Shown here: positions 36,833 to 46,937 of the stretch, in pieces | Layout of the letters: the number at the start of each line of letters is the position of its first letter | Numbering within the stretch: the stretch's first letter is position 1 | Assembly (NCBI RefSeq): GCF_016905005.1 | Contig: NZ_JADIKC010000003.1 | Coordinates: forward strand, 310,001 to 374,000 | Source: Dyella kyungheensis | GTDB taxonomy: Bacteria; Pseudomonadota; Gammaproteobacteria; Xanthomonadales; Rhodanobacteraceae | DNA: 64,000 nt | Direction of reading: 5' to 3' | Notes under the pieces: model-generated | Told to the model about the DNA's origin: nothing | The model's database searches: none | Seen by the model: only the letters and a program-made list of their open reading frames with translations | Position numbers and translations under genes: made by a program

Positions 36833-38179
36833 ATGGCGGAAACGTTCGATCTGATCGTGTTGGGCGGCGGTTCGGGGGGATTGGCAACCGCATTCCGCGC
36901 CGCACGTCATGGCGCCCGCGTGGCCCTGCTCGAACCGGGTGCGCTGGGCGGTACCTGCGTCAATGTGGGTTGCGTGCCCAAGAAGGCGCTGTGGTTCGCC
37001 GGCCAACTGGCGCAGGAGCAACAGCTCGCGGTCGACTATGGTTTTGCGTCCGCGCCCGGCGCGCTCGACTGGGAACATTTCCGCCAGCTGCGCCAGCATT
37101 ACATCGACGGCATCCGGCACCGATATGCGATGGGCCTGGAGGAAAGCGGCATCCAGGTGTACCCCGAAACGGGACGGTTCGTGTCCGCCAACACGATAGC
37201 CACTTCCTGCGGCGAAGAATTGCGCGCTCCGCAGATCGTGATCGCCACCGGCGGTCGACCGCGCCGCCTGGACATACCCGGCTTCGATCTGGGCATGGTG
37301 TCCGATGACATCTTCGCGTTGCGCACCTTGCCCAAGCGCATCGCGGTGATCGGCGCCGGCTATATCGCGATCGAATTCGCCGGACTGCTCAACGCGCTGG
37401 GCAGCGAGGTGACGCTGCACGTGCGCCATCGCATGCTCACCAGCTTCGATGCGGAACTGGTCGATGCGCTGGAGCAGCACATGTGCGACGCCGGCATCCG
37501 CATCACCAACCAGGTGAAAGTGACGGGCCTGCACCGCGATGGCGAAAATCTCATGATCGACGACGACGTCAATGGTCCCTGCGGTCCGTATGACGCCGTG
37601 TTGTGGGCGATTGGCCGCGAGCCCAACAGCGACCGGCTGGATCTCGATGCCGCCGGCGTCAATGTGGACGAAGACGGCCATATCGTCACCGACGCCTGGC
37701 AGGCCACCAACGTCGAAGGCATCTTCGCGGTCGGCGACGTCACCGAACGCCCCGAACTCACGCCGGTCGCGGTGGCGGCGGGCAGGCGGCTGGCCGACCG
37801 GCTGTTCGGCGGCAAACCCGACAGCCGGCTCGACTACGACAATATTCCCAGCGTCGTCTTCGCCGAACCGCCGCTGGCGATCGTCGGCCTCACCGAAGCG
37901 CAGGCGCGCGAATTCCATGGCGACCGGGTGCACGTCCACCGCGCGAAATTCACGCCGATGAAATGGGCCGTGGCCGGACGAAAACATCCCACCCTGATGA
38001 AGGTCGTCACCGAAGGCGACGACGAACGCGTGGTGGGCATCCACGTGCTCGGCACGGGCGCGGACGAAATGCTGCAGGGCTTTGCGGTCGCGCTGAAAAT
38101 GGGTCTGCGCAAGCGGGATCTGGAAGACACCATTGCGATCCATCCGAGTTCGGCCGAAGAGCTCGTGTTGATCAACTGA
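36833..38179 (+). CDS. gor: Glutathione-disulfide reductase
   Basis: 448 residues, flavoprotein disulfide reductase. FAD motif GGGSGGLATA, redox pair GGTCVNVGCVPKK (C42, C47), NADP domain IAVIGAGYIAIEFAGLL with downstream HVRHRMLTSFD (basic residues that favour NADPH), and C-terminal IHPSSAEELV with the catalytic His. Keeps glutathione reduced. The dadA-like gene ends 59 bases before it and hutG follows. Confidence 0.94.
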   Translation: MAETFDLIVLGGGSGGLATAFRAARHGARVALLEPGALGGTCVNVGCVPKKALWFAGQLAQEQQLAVDYGFASAPGALDWEHFRQLRQHYIDGIRHRYAMGLEESGIQVYPETGRFVSANTIATSCGEELRAPQIVIATGGRPRRLDIPGFDLGMVSDDIFALRTLPKRIAVIGAGYIAIEFAGLLNALGSEVTLHVRHRMLTSFDAELVDALEQHMCDAGIRITNQVKVTGLHRDGENLMIDDDVNGPCGPYDAVLWAIGREPNSDRLDLDAAGVNVDEDGHIVTDAWQATNVEGIFAVGDVTERPELTPVAVAAGRRLADRLFGGKPDSRLDYDNIPSVVFAEPPLAIVGLTEAQAREFHGDRVHVHRAKFTPMKWAVAGRKHPTLMKVVTEGDDERVVGIHVLGTGADEMLQGFAVALKMGLRKRDLEDTIAIHPSSAEELVLIN

Positions 38180-38223
38180 GCGGGCCAACGTCGGCCTTCC
38201 CCGCGCCACGGTAAACTTCACGC

Positions 38224-39006
38224 ATGACTGCCACTTACACGCTTTATCGCGGCACTGCGCCGCTGCTCATCAGCCTGCCGCACGACGGCAGCGATATTCC
38301 CGATGACATCGCCGCGCGCATGCGGCCCGACGCGCAGCGTTCGGTCGATACCGACTGGCATGTGGGGCGGCTCTACGAACCGCTGGCCAAGGCGCTGGGT
38401 GCGAGCGTGCTTCGCCCCGTGGCCTCGCGTTACGTGGTCGACCTCAATCGTCCCGCCGACGGCCATGCGCTGTATCCGGGCAAGCGCGAAACCGGCCTCG
38501 TCTCCACCATCGGCTTCAATGGCGAGCCGCTTTACCTCGACGGAGCTGAACCGACGGCGGAAGAAATACAACGTCGGGTAAATGCGTACTGGCGTCCGTA
38601 CCACGACGCCTTATCGCAAGAACTTGACCGGCTGCGCGCCGAACACGGTCGCGTGGTGCTGTGGGACGGGCATTCCATCCGCAGCCGCGTGCCGATGTTG
38701 TTCGAGGGTCAGCTGCCCGACTTCAACCTGGGCACGGCCGAGGGCGCCAGCTGCTCGGCGGCCCTGCAGCAAAAGCTCAAGGACGTGCTGGAAACCCAGT
38801 CGCGCTATAGCTTCGTGGTCAATGGCCGCTTCAAGGGCGGCTACATCACGCGGCATTACGGCCAGCCCGCTACGGGCGTCCAGGCCGTGCAACTGGAGCT
38901 GTCGCAGATCAATTACATGGACGAAGACAGTTTCGCGTATGCGGAGGAGAGCGCCGCGCAGGTCCAGGAAATCATCGCGCGACTGCTGGCGCAATGCGTG
39001 GCGTAA
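38224..39006 (+). CDS. hutG: N-formylglutamate deformylase
   Basis: 260 residues. N-formylglutamate amidohydrolase motifs are present: LLISLPHDGSDIPDDI, DTDWHVGRLYEPL, VDLNRP, WDGHSIRSRVPMLFEG and GGYITRHYGQP. It performs the last step of the five-step histidine degradation route. The other hut genes are not in the window. Confidence 0.94.
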   Translation: MTATYTLYRGTAPLLISLPHDGSDIPDDIAARMRPDAQRSVDTDWHVGRLYEPLAKALGASVLRPVASRYVVDLNRPADGHALYPGKRETGLVSTIGFNGEPLYLDGAEPTAEEIQRRVNAYWRPYHDALSQELDRLRAEHGRVVLWDGHSIRSRVPMLFEGQLPDFNLGTAEGASCSAALQQKLKDVLETQSRYSFVVNGRFKGGYITRHYGQPATGVQAVQLELSQINYMDEDSFAYAEESAAQVQEIIARLLAQCVA

Positions 39007-39195
39007 GCGCAAAAAAATGCGACCGTTGTTAGGGTCTTGCATTGTCAAGACGCGAAGCGCGGAAATCGCGGATTCCTGCAGGAAAATGCCAGTTCCGGGC
39101 AGCTGGCAAACGTGCGATGTTTTAGCGGTCGCGTTGCCGGCTAACGGCCAGGCAGGCGGCACGAATATAGGCATTTCACGTCGAGGCTCATCATC

Positions 39196-39459
39196 ATGCG
39201 CAAGTTCGCGATCGCTTCCCTGCTCGTAGCGGGTATGGCTTTCACCGGTTCCCTCCTGGCTCAGGACGCAGCCCCGCAGCCTGCGCCTGCTGCACCCGCT
39301 GCCGCCAAACCTGCGTCGGCCACGCCGGCTCCGGCGGCCAGCTCGTCGCACAAGCACAAGAAGAACAAAGACAACAACGGCCAGCCCAAGCCCAAGGGCA
39401 GCAAGTCCGCCAAGCGTACGGCCAAGTCGACGCTGCCGCAGACTGAAGCCAGTCACTAA
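39196..39459 (+). CDS. Small exported Ala/Pro/Lys-rich protein
   Basis: 87 residues. Signal peptide of about 22 residues (ASLLVAGMAFTGSLLAQ), then low-complexity Pro/Ala followed by a basic stretch (SSHKHKKNKDNNGQPKPKGSK). No known domain. In composition it parallels the exported protein at 9556 but lacks methionine repeats. A strong terminator follows at once, so it is a single-gene unit. Probably periplasmic and unfolded; role unknown. Confidence 0.75.
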   Translation: MRKFAIASLLVAGMAFTGSLLAQDAAPQPAPAAPAAAKPASATPAPAASSSHKHKKNKDNNGQPKPKGSKSAKRTAKSTLPQTEASH

Positions 39460-39474
39460 GCGTTTCTTGAGAAA

Positions 39475-39507
39475 AAGCCCCGGCAGTCGCTGCCGGGGCT
39501 TTTTTTT
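39475..39507 (+). terminator. Rho-independent terminator
   Basis: AGCCCCGGCAG-TCG-CTGCCGGGGCT followed by seven further T, 16 bases after the stop of the small exported protein gene. Confidence 0.95.
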
Positions 39508-39549
39508 GTACGCGTTGCGATCTTGTCCGTTTGCCCATCGTCTCCTCAC

Positions 39550-39682
39550 CGTCATTCCGGCGCAGGCCGGAATCCAGTGCCTTCGGTCTCCGGTTTTCGT
39601 GAGGTCTACAAGCGGAACATGGTCCGAGGTCGCGACAATCCAACGTGTTCGCTACTGGATTCCGGCCTGCGCCGGAATGACG
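39550..39682. repeat. Repeat family B, long inverted pair
   Basis: GTCATTCCGGCGCAGGCCGGAATCCAGT at the left and ACTGGATTCCGGCCTGCGCCGGAATGAC at the right, 133 bases overall. Same design as the element at 32204. Confidence 0.8.
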
Positions 39683-39723
39683 GCAAATGAGACGGCCGGC
39701 GAAGCAAGATTTTCAGCAGGCTT

Positions 39724-40143
39724 CTAGGCCTTTGGTGCGGCGATGCACTTCAGTTCGATGGCGATCGGCGTGGGCAAAGCGGTAATGCCCAGCGTTGTGC
39801 GGCAGGCGTCGACGCCGGCGAAATATTCCGCGTAAAGCTTGTTGTACGCCGAGAAATCGCGCGCCATGTCGGTGAGAAATACCGTCACGTCCACCAGGTC
39901 TTCCCAACGTGCACCGCTCGCTTCGAGCACGGCGCGCACGTTGGCGAACACCTGCCGGCATTGTGCCTCGATGTCGTAGCTCAGCAGCGTGCCGTGATCG
40001 TCGTACATGTTGCCGGGAATCGCGTTGTTGCCCGGCATGCGTGGCCCGACACCGGACAGGAACAGCAGCTCGCCCACGCGCCGCGCATGCGGATACGCGC
40101 CCACCGGCGCCGGTGCCTGCTCGGTGCGGACGACGTCGCTCAT
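39724..40143 (-). CDS. RidA-family protein, probable 2-aminomuconate deaminase
   Basis: 139 residues, YjgF/RidA fold (VGELLFLSGVGPRMPG ... EDLVDVTVFLTDMARDF ... ALPTPIAIELKCIA). The YDIEAQCRQVFANVRAVLE and TTLGITALPTPIAIELK segments resemble 2-aminomuconate deaminase of the 3-hydroxyanthranilate branch of tryptophan breakdown rather than general RidA. Support: a semialdehyde dehydrogenase of the same pathway is two genes upstream. The ATG overlaps the carbonic anhydrase stop by 4 bases. Confidence 0.83.
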   Translation of the reverse strand: MSDVVRTEQAPAPVGAYPHARRVGELLFLSGVGPRMPGNNAIPGNMYDDHGTLLSYDIEAQCRQVFANVRAVLEASGARWEDLVDVTVFLTDMARDFSAYNKLYAEYFAGVDACRTTLGITALPTPIAIELKCIAAPKA

Positions 40144-40808
40144 CGATTGAACTCGGGAATCGTGCCCAGGCGCTGCATGGCGTGCTCGTAGGCGGGCTTC
40201 AGACCTTCGCGCGAACTCACGTGCATGCCCAGGTCGTTCACGTGTCCGTCGAACAGGCTGTAGCACCACGCGTGCACGGAGAGCTTCTGGCCGCGCTCCC
40301 AGGCGTCCATCACCATGGTGGTGTGGCAGACGTTGACCACCTGTTCCATTGCATTGAGTTCGCATAGGCGGGCATTGCGAAGATTCATCAGGTCGATCGA
40401 GGTGAGCAGCTGCTTGTGCTTTTGCGCGACGTCGCCGACATGGCGCAGCCAGTTGTCGACCAGGCCTAGGCGTCGATCATCGAGCACTGCCTGCACGCCG
40501 CCGCAACCGTAGTGTCCCACCACCAGGATGTGCTCGACCTTGAGCACGTCGACCGCGAACTGGATGGTGCTCAGGCAGTTGAGGTCGGTGTGCGACACCA
40601 CGTTGGCGACATTGCGCTGCACGAAGATGTCGCCCGGCGGCAGATCCACGATCTGGGTGGCCGGCACGCGCGAATCGGAGCAGCCGATCCACAGATACTT
40701 CGGCGCCTGCTGCTGGGCAAGACGCTCAAAGAAGCGCGGGTCCTGTTCGACCATGGCAGCGGACCACTGGCGGTTGCTGTCGAGCAGATTCTGCAGGGGA
40801 CTTTTCAC
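40140..40808 (-). CDS. can: Beta-class carbonic anhydrase
   Basis: 222 residues. Zinc ligands C (IGCSDSRVP, with the Asp/Arg dyad) and H-x2-C (VGHYGCGG) are present, and the sequence matches the E. coli Can type in length and C-terminus. Interconverts CO2 and bicarbonate. It sits between the aldehyde dehydrogenase (15 bases) and the deaminase-like gene (overlap), so it is transcribed with a pathway that releases CO2. Confidence 0.96.
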   Translation of the reverse strand: MKSPLQNLLDSNRQWSAAMVEQDPRFFERLAQQQAPKYLWIGCSDSRVPATQIVDLPPGDIFVQRNVANVVSHTDLNCLSTIQFAVDVLKVEHILVVGHYGCGGVQAVLDDRRLGLVDNWLRHVGDVAQKHKQLLTSIDLMNLRNARLCELNAMEQVVNVCHTTMVMDAWERGQKLSVHAWCYSLFDGHVNDLGMHVSSREGLKPAYEHAMQRLGTIPEFNR

Positions 40809-40823
40809 GATGGCGTTCTCACT

Positions 40824-42275
40824 TCAATAGCGAATGCAGATGTTCTTGGCCTCGGTGAAGAAGCGCAGCGCTTCCGTACCGCCCTCGCGTCCGAGGCCTG
40901 ATTGTTTGCTGCCGCCGAACGGCGTGCGCAGGTCGCGCAGCAGCCAGCAGTTGGTCCACACGATGCCGAAATCCAGTTGCGCGCCGAAACGGTGCGCGCG
41001 CGACAGGTCGCGCGTCCACACCGAGGCGGCGAGGCCGTAGCCGGTGCCGTTGGCGATGGCCAGCGCTTCGGCTTCGTCGTCGAACGGTATCAGCGTGACC
41101 ACCGGTCCGAAAATTTCCTGCTGGTTGGTGGCGGCGTCGTTGCCCAGTCCTTCGATCACCGTGGGTGCGATGAACCAGCCGTCGGCGCAACGGCCTTCCA
41201 CCTTCACCGACTCGCCGCCGCAGAGGATGCGGCCGCCTTCGTCGCGCGCGGTGGCGATGCAGCCCATCACCTTGTCGAAGTGTTCGCGCGAAACCAGGGC
41301 GCCGAGATCGCTGCCGCGTTCGTTCGGGTCGCCCACGCGCAACGCTTGCACGCGGGTGAGATAACGCTCGCGGAAGCTGTCGTAGATGGATCGCTGGACC
41401 AGCAGGCGCGAACCGCACAGGCAGATCTCGCCCTGGTTGGCGAAGCCCGAACGCACGATGGTGTCGAGATTGGCGTCGCTCAGGTCAGCGTCTTCGAACA
41501 CTACGGCGGGGTTCTTGCCGCCCAGTTCCAGCGACACCTTCTTGAACTGCGGCGCGGCAACGGCGGCGATCTGTGCGCCGGTGCGCGTGCTGCCGGTGAA
41601 GGACACGGCCTTGACCACCGTGTGCTCCACGATGGCCTGTCCCACGCTGGGGCCACGCCCCTGCACGATGTTGAACACGCCCGGCGGGAAGCCTGCCTCG
41701 ATGCTCAGTTCGCCGAGCAGCGCCGCCGTGCAGGGCGTGATCTCCGAAGGCTTGGCCACCACCGTATTGCCCGCGGCCAGCGCCGGCGCGATTTTCCAGG
41801 TGAACAGGTACAGCGGCAGGTTCCACGGACTGATGCAACCGACCACGCCGAGCGGCTGGCGCAGCGTGTAGTTGATGGCGCCGGTTTCCATCGCGTGCGA
41901 CTCGCTGCTCCAGCCCATGATGGCGGACGCGAAGAAACGCAGGTTGGAGACGGCACGGGGAATATCGAGGCTGCGCGCCTGGCTCAGCGGTTTGCCGCTG
42001 TCACGCGATTCCAGCGCCACGAACTCGTCCATGCGCGCTTCGACCAGGTTGGCCAGGCGGTGCAACAGGTTGGCTCGCTGCTCGGCTGGCGTGGCGGCCC
42101 AGCTTGCGGCGGCGCGGTGCGCGGCGGCGACGGCATCGGCAACGTCATCGGCAGTGGAGTCGGGACAGTGTGCGAAGACCTGGCCCGTGGCCGGCTCGAA
42201 CACGTCCAGCCAGCGATCAAGACGCGGCGCCTGAAGGCGGCCGTCGATCAGGTTGGCGAGGCGCAAGGTAGGCAT
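40824..42275 (-). CDS. Aldehyde dehydrogenase, 2-aminomuconic-6-semialdehyde type
   Basis: 483 residues, NAD-dependent ALDH. PWNLPLYLFTWKIAPALAAGN, VSLELGGKNPAVVFEDAD with the general base Glu, catalytic Cys in QGEICLCGSR, and EIFGPVV are in order. The C-terminal TNCWLLRDLRTPFGGSKQSG is typical of the AMSDH / 2-hydroxymuconic semialdehyde (ALDH8) group. Start at 42275 (MPTLRLANLIDG) fits family length; a GTG at 42311 is possible. Confidence 0.9.
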   Translation of the reverse strand: MPTLRLANLIDGRLQAPRLDRWLDVFEPATGQVFAHCPDSTADDVADAVAAAHRAAASWAATPAEQRANLLHRLANLVEARMDEFVALESRDSGKPLSQARSLDIPRAVSNLRFFASAIMGWSSESHAMETGAINYTLRQPLGVVGCISPWNLPLYLFTWKIAPALAAGNTVVAKPSEITPCTAALLGELSIEAGFPPGVFNIVQGRGPSVGQAIVEHTVVKAVSFTGSTRTGAQIAAVAAPQFKKVSLELGGKNPAVVFEDADLSDANLDTIVRSGFANQGEICLCGSRLLVQRSIYDSFRERYLTRVQALRVGDPNERGSDLGALVSREHFDKVMGCIATARDEGGRILCGGESVKVEGRCADGWFIAPTVIEGLGNDAATNQQEIFGPVVTLIPFDDEAEALAIANGTGYGLAASVWTRDLSRAHRFGAQLDFGIVWTNCWLLRDLRTPFGGSKQSGLGREGGTEALRFFTEAKNICIRY

Positions 42276-42375
42276 CTGCGCAAGCTTAAGGCCTGGGGCC
42301 GCCAATTGCACCGGACGCGGGCGTATGCGTGAGTGTCTCGGGGGCGTGGTCTTTCTGTAGGAGCCAACCTTGGAA

Positions 42376-43161
42376 TCAGCTCAACGAACGAGTGCGCCCG
42401 CCATCCACCGCGATGCTGACCCCGTTGACGTACGCGGCAGCCGGCGTGCAGAGGAAGGCAATCACGGCAGCGACCTCGGCCGCGTCGCCGAAACGGCGCG
42501 CGGGCACGGTGGCGAGCATGCCCTTGGCGATCTCGTCCGCGCTGCGGCCGCTGCTCTCCTGGGCGGCCAGCAGGCTGTCCAGCCGTGCGGTGCGCGTGTA
42601 GCCGGGCAACACGTTGTTGACGGTGATGCCGTCGGCCGCCAGTTCGCCGGAAAGCGTCTTGGCCCAGCTGGCCACTGCCCCGCGCACGGTGTTGGATACG
42701 CCCAGGCCGGCGATGGGTTCCTTCACCGAGGTGGAAATGACGTTGACGATGCGGCCATAACTGCTGGCGCGCATGCCCGGCAGCAGCGCCTGCACCATTA
42801 CCTGTCCGGCCAGCAGGTGCTGGCGGAACGCCGTTTCGAACGCTTCCTCGGTCGCCGTGTGGGCGGGGCCGCCCGGCGGTCCGCCGGTGTTGTTGATCAG
42901 GATTTCCAGCGGATGGTCCGCCACGATATCCGCCAGCGCCTCGCGCAGGCGGTCGGTCTGCAGCATGTCCACCGCAAACCAGCGATGTTGCTGGCCATGC
43001 TTGCGCGGGAGCGCATCCGCCACGGTCTTCAGTACATCGGCCGAGCGGGAGAGCAGGGTGACGCTGGCGCCCAGTTCGGCCAGCTCGATGGCGCTGGCGC
43101 GCCCGATGCCCTGCGACGCGCCGCATACCAACGCGTGACGTCCGCTCAAATCCAGCTGCAT
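42376..43161 (-). CDS. Short-chain dehydrogenase/reductase
   Basis: 261 residues. CGASQGIGRASA nucleotide loop, NNTGGPPGG in place of NNAG, Ser in NVISTSVKEP, and SNTVRGAVASW where the catalytic Tyr-x3-Lys would be. The Tyr and Lys are therefore replaced (Asn/Arg context), which is seen in one SDR subgroup. C-terminal VNGVSIAVDGG. It precedes the semialdehyde dehydrogenase in the same operon, so a role in the aminomuconate branch is possible but unproved. Confidence 0.86.
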   Translation of the reverse strand: MQLDLSGRHALVCGASQGIGRASAIELAELGASVTLLSRSADVLKTVADALPRKHGQQHRWFAVDMLQTDRLREALADIVADHPLEILINNTGGPPGGPAHTATEEAFETAFRQHLLAGQVMVQALLPGMRASSYGRIVNVISTSVKEPIAGLGVSNTVRGAVASWAKTLSGELAADGITVNNVLPGYTRTARLDSLLAAQESSGRSADEIAKGMLATVPARRFGDAAEVAAVIAFLCTPAAAYVNGVSIAVDGGRTRSLS

Positions 43162-43187
43162 GACACGCTCCTCGAATGGCGTTGGAA

Positions 43188-43502
43188 CTAGCGGGCGGTG
43201 TACTGCACAGCGAGCGCGCCGAACCAGCACAACCAGGCCGCCCACAGACTGTAGCGCCAAGTCAGGCGCCAGCGCGTGACGGCTTTGTCTTCCAGCGCAG
43301 GGAGCACCGGCGAACGCAGGGCCAGCTGCAGGCGAATCCAGGTGCGGATCGCGTTGGTCGGCTTGCCGTCGGCCTCGGCGATGATCTTCCACTCGTTCGG
43401 ATGCCGGCGGCGCAGCAGCGAAGCAATGCGGTACTGCGAGCCGAAATGCAGCAGGAAGCAGGCCACGCCGGCGAGAAGAAGCGAAAGGTAGATTTGCAGC
43501 AT
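43188..43502 (-). CDS. Small two-helix membrane protein of unknown function
   Basis: 104 residues with an N-terminal helix (IYLSLLLAGVACFLLHFG), a basic cytoplasmic middle (RRRHPNEWKIIAEADGKP) and a C-terminal helix (YSLWAAWLCWFGALAVQY). The layout recalls UspB but I cannot confirm homology. Lies 26 bases before the SDR gene. Confidence 0.7.
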   Translation of the reverse strand: MLQIYLSLLLAGVACFLLHFGSQYRIASLLRRRHPNEWKIIAEADGKPTNAIRTWIRLQLALRSPVLPALEDKAVTRWRLTWRYSLWAAWLCWFGALAVQYTAR

Positions 43503-43538
43503 GCCGTGCCTGTAGTGGGTAACGACCCCGGCGCGAAC

Positions 43539-44426
43539 TCAGCCCTTGGCTGAAGTGTTCGCCGCCGGCGTGGTGTCGTTGTTGCTGGAATTCGTGGGGG
43601 TGGGCGTGGGCGTGGCCTTGGTCGCGTCGGACTTGCCGGCATCGTTGCCCAGGCCCGGCAGCGGAATCGCTTCGCGCAGCGTGCTCAACACGCCATTGCC
43701 CTGTTCGGGCTTGGCGCAGATGGCGTTGTTCACGGCGTCCTGATAGGTCTTGTCCATCATGCCGATCCACACCGTGCCGTCCGGGCCGTGCGGCACCTTG
43801 AACGAACCGGCCGCCGCCATCTTCACCGGGGCCTCGGCCGAGAACGCGGCCGGCGACTGTTCCCAGTAGGTGCTGCTGGACTGCTGCTTGGCCGAGCTGT
43901 ACAGCACCAGATAGCGCGCGCGCTTGTCGGTGATGTCCACGCTGCCGAACGCGCCGGTGGTGGCATCGGTCCAGCCCATGTGTTCGCACAGGCTCACGTC
44001 CTTGCTGGCGATCGGCTGGAAGGCGTCATCCAGCACCACCACCGTGGGCGCGAACAGGTAGCTGGCGCGCAACCAGCGCCCGTTCAATTCCGATTTCACC
44101 GCCACGCGATACGGCACCTGCGATTCGCGCGGCAGGCTGAAGCTGAGGAAGTAACTGCGGTCGCCGTTGAGATTGACCACCATGCTGCCGGGGCCCAGGG
44201 CGAATTTCTTCGGCTGCCAGGGCAGGGCATCCTGGTAGGAGAAGTCCGCAAAGGTGGTGCAGCAGGGCGTGGCCTGCTGCAAAGCGTCCTTCGCCTGCTT
44301 GAGGCCGGCATCGGAGGTCTCCGGCGCGCGAAAATTGGGCGGCACCAGATCTTTCACGCTGTGGCAGCCGCTCACCAGCACGGTGAGCGCGAGCAGGGCA
44401 GTGGCAGTGATCAGTCGAGAGCGCAT
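43539..44426 (-). CDS. MalM-like periplasmic lipoprotein
   Basis: 295 residues. Lipobox VLVSGC, then QQATPCCTTFADFSYQDA with a Cys pair, and GDRSYFLSFSLPRESQVPYRVAVKSE, which matches the MalM (maltose operon periplasmic protein) family. Ends in a low-complexity Thr/Pro/Asn tail. Known only as a periplasmic protein of unclear role in E. coli. Here it follows asnS by 14 bases and no maltose genes are near, so its job is likely different. Confidence 0.8.
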   Translation of the reverse strand: MRSRLITATALLALTVLVSGCHSVKDLVPPNFRAPETSDAGLKQAKDALQQATPCCTTFADFSYQDALPWQPKKFALGPGSMVVNLNGDRSYFLSFSLPRESQVPYRVAVKSELNGRWLRASYLFAPTVVVLDDAFQPIASKDVSLCEHMGWTDATTGAFGSVDITDKRARYLVLYSSAKQQSSSTYWEQSPAAFSAEAPVKMAAAGSFKVPHGPDGTVWIGMMDKTYQDAVNNAICAKPEQGNGVLSTLREAIPLPGLGNDAGKSDATKATPTPTPTNSSNNDTTPAANTSAKG

Positions 44427-44440
44427 GAGGGAACCGTCGA

Positions 44441-45856
<1,416 letters not shown>

Positions 45857-45989
45857 TGGATTGAAACTCCTGCTGAGTGCCGCATATCGGCACGTAAGAC
45901 GAACCCTGTATCATAAACGACGGGTCGTTCAGGTTCGACCCTTAACGTCTGATTTCGGACAATCTCTCCTTCCGGTAGTTGCAGCGCCC

Positions 45990-46316
45990 ATGACCATCAC
46001 CATCACGCCCGCCGCCAGCGAACGCATGCGCTCCTTCCTTGCCGGCACGCCCAGTGCCGCCGGGGTGCGCTTTGGCGTGAAGAAGACCGGCTGCTCCGGT
46101 TTCGGCTACGTGGTCGACCTGGCCCAGGTGGTGGGCGAGGGCGATGAGACGGTGGAAGTGGACGGCGTGAAACTGATCGTCGACGGCAAGAGCATGCCGC
46201 TGATCGACGGCACCGTGATCGACTTCCAGCGCCAGGGCCTCAACGCCAGCTTCGTCTTCCACAACCCCAACGCCACCGGCGAATGCGGTTGTGGCGAGAG
46301 TTTCACCGTCGGCTGA
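45990..46316 (+). CDS. erpA: IscA/ErpA-type iron-sulfur cluster carrier
   Basis: 108 residues, A-type carrier. The three cluster cysteines are present: KKTGCSGFGY and GECGCGESFTV. It accepts [Fe-S] clusters from scaffold proteins and gives them to apoenzymes. IscA, SufA and ErpA are hard to tell apart; the isolated location favours ErpA or a stand-alone SufA-like protein. Confidence 0.9.
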   Translation: MTITITPAASERMRSFLAGTPSAAGVRFGVKKTGCSGFGYVVDLAQVVGEGDETVEVDGVKLIVDGKSMPLIDGTVIDFQRQGLNASFVFHNPNATGECGCGESFTVG

Positions 46317-46418
46317 GACGCCTCGCGCGCAGGCAAGTCGTCATCTGCTTGCCCCAAATCCCTGAAATCCCTTACACTTCCGCTTCTGTCCAAGCCGTCA
46401 AGGCATGGATGGAACCTT

Positions 46419-46442
46419 GCCTCACCGCATAGTGCGGGAGGC
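46419..46442 (+). promoter_or_regulatory. Hairpin in the rpsF leader
   Basis: GCCTC-A-CCGCA-TAG-TGCGG-GAGGC: two stacked 5-base perfect stems with one bulged A, 44 bases before the rpsF ATG. The rpsF leader is where S6:S18 binds its own mRNA in many bacteria; whether this hairpin is that element is inference. Confidence 0.45.
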
Positions 46443-46485
46443 TGCCAGGCCTGAAAGGGCCGCATCCACAAGGAGTTACCACACG

Positions 46486-46923
46486 ATGTCCCTGCGACAT
46501 TACGAAGTCGTGTTTCTGGTCCACCCTGACCAGAGCGAGCAGGTTCCGGCGATGATCGAGCGCTACAAGGCGCTGATCGAGACCGACGGCGGCAAGATCC
46601 ACCGCCTGGAAGACTGGGGCCGCCGCCAGCTGGCGTATCCCATCGTGAACCTGGCCAAGGCTCACTACGTCATGCTCAACATCGAAGTGAGCCAGAACGC
46701 GCTGAACGAGCTCGAGTCGGGCTTCCGCTTCAACGACGCCGTGCTGCGCCACCTGGTGGTTCGCCGTGACGAAGCCGATACCGAGCAGTCCTTCATCCTG
46801 AAGTCCAAGGAAAAGGATGATGCCAAGTCCTCGCGTCGCCGCGATGACGACAGCGACGGTGATGAGCGTCCGGCACGCCGTGACCGTGAAGACCGCGACA
46901 ACGATCGCGACAGCGACGACTGA
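46486..46923 (+). CDS. rpsF: 30S ribosomal protein S6
   Basis: 145 residues. S6 fold ([24 protein letters not shown] ... [22 protein letters not shown] ... RLVV-type end) plus a 45-residue acidic/arginine tail ([20 protein letters not shown]), longer than average; E. coli S6 carries a shorter, glutamylated acidic tail. AAGGAG precedes the ATG. First gene of rpsF-rpsR-rplI. Confidence 0.98.
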   Translation: MSLRHYEVVFLVHPDQSEQVPAMIERYKALIETDGGKIHRLEDWGRRQLAYPIVNLAKAHYVMLNIEVSQNALNELESGFRFNDAVLRHLVVRRDEADTEQSFILKSKEKDDAKSSRRRDDDSDGDERPARRDREDRDNDRDSDD

Positions 46924-46937
46924 TCAGGAGCCAAGAC

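Noticed and set aside
39141-39165. SigF-like CTAACG-N15-CGAA before the small exported protein at 39196
   Set aside because: Only four of six bases match in the -35 and the spacer is one base short; too weak beside the two exact copies.
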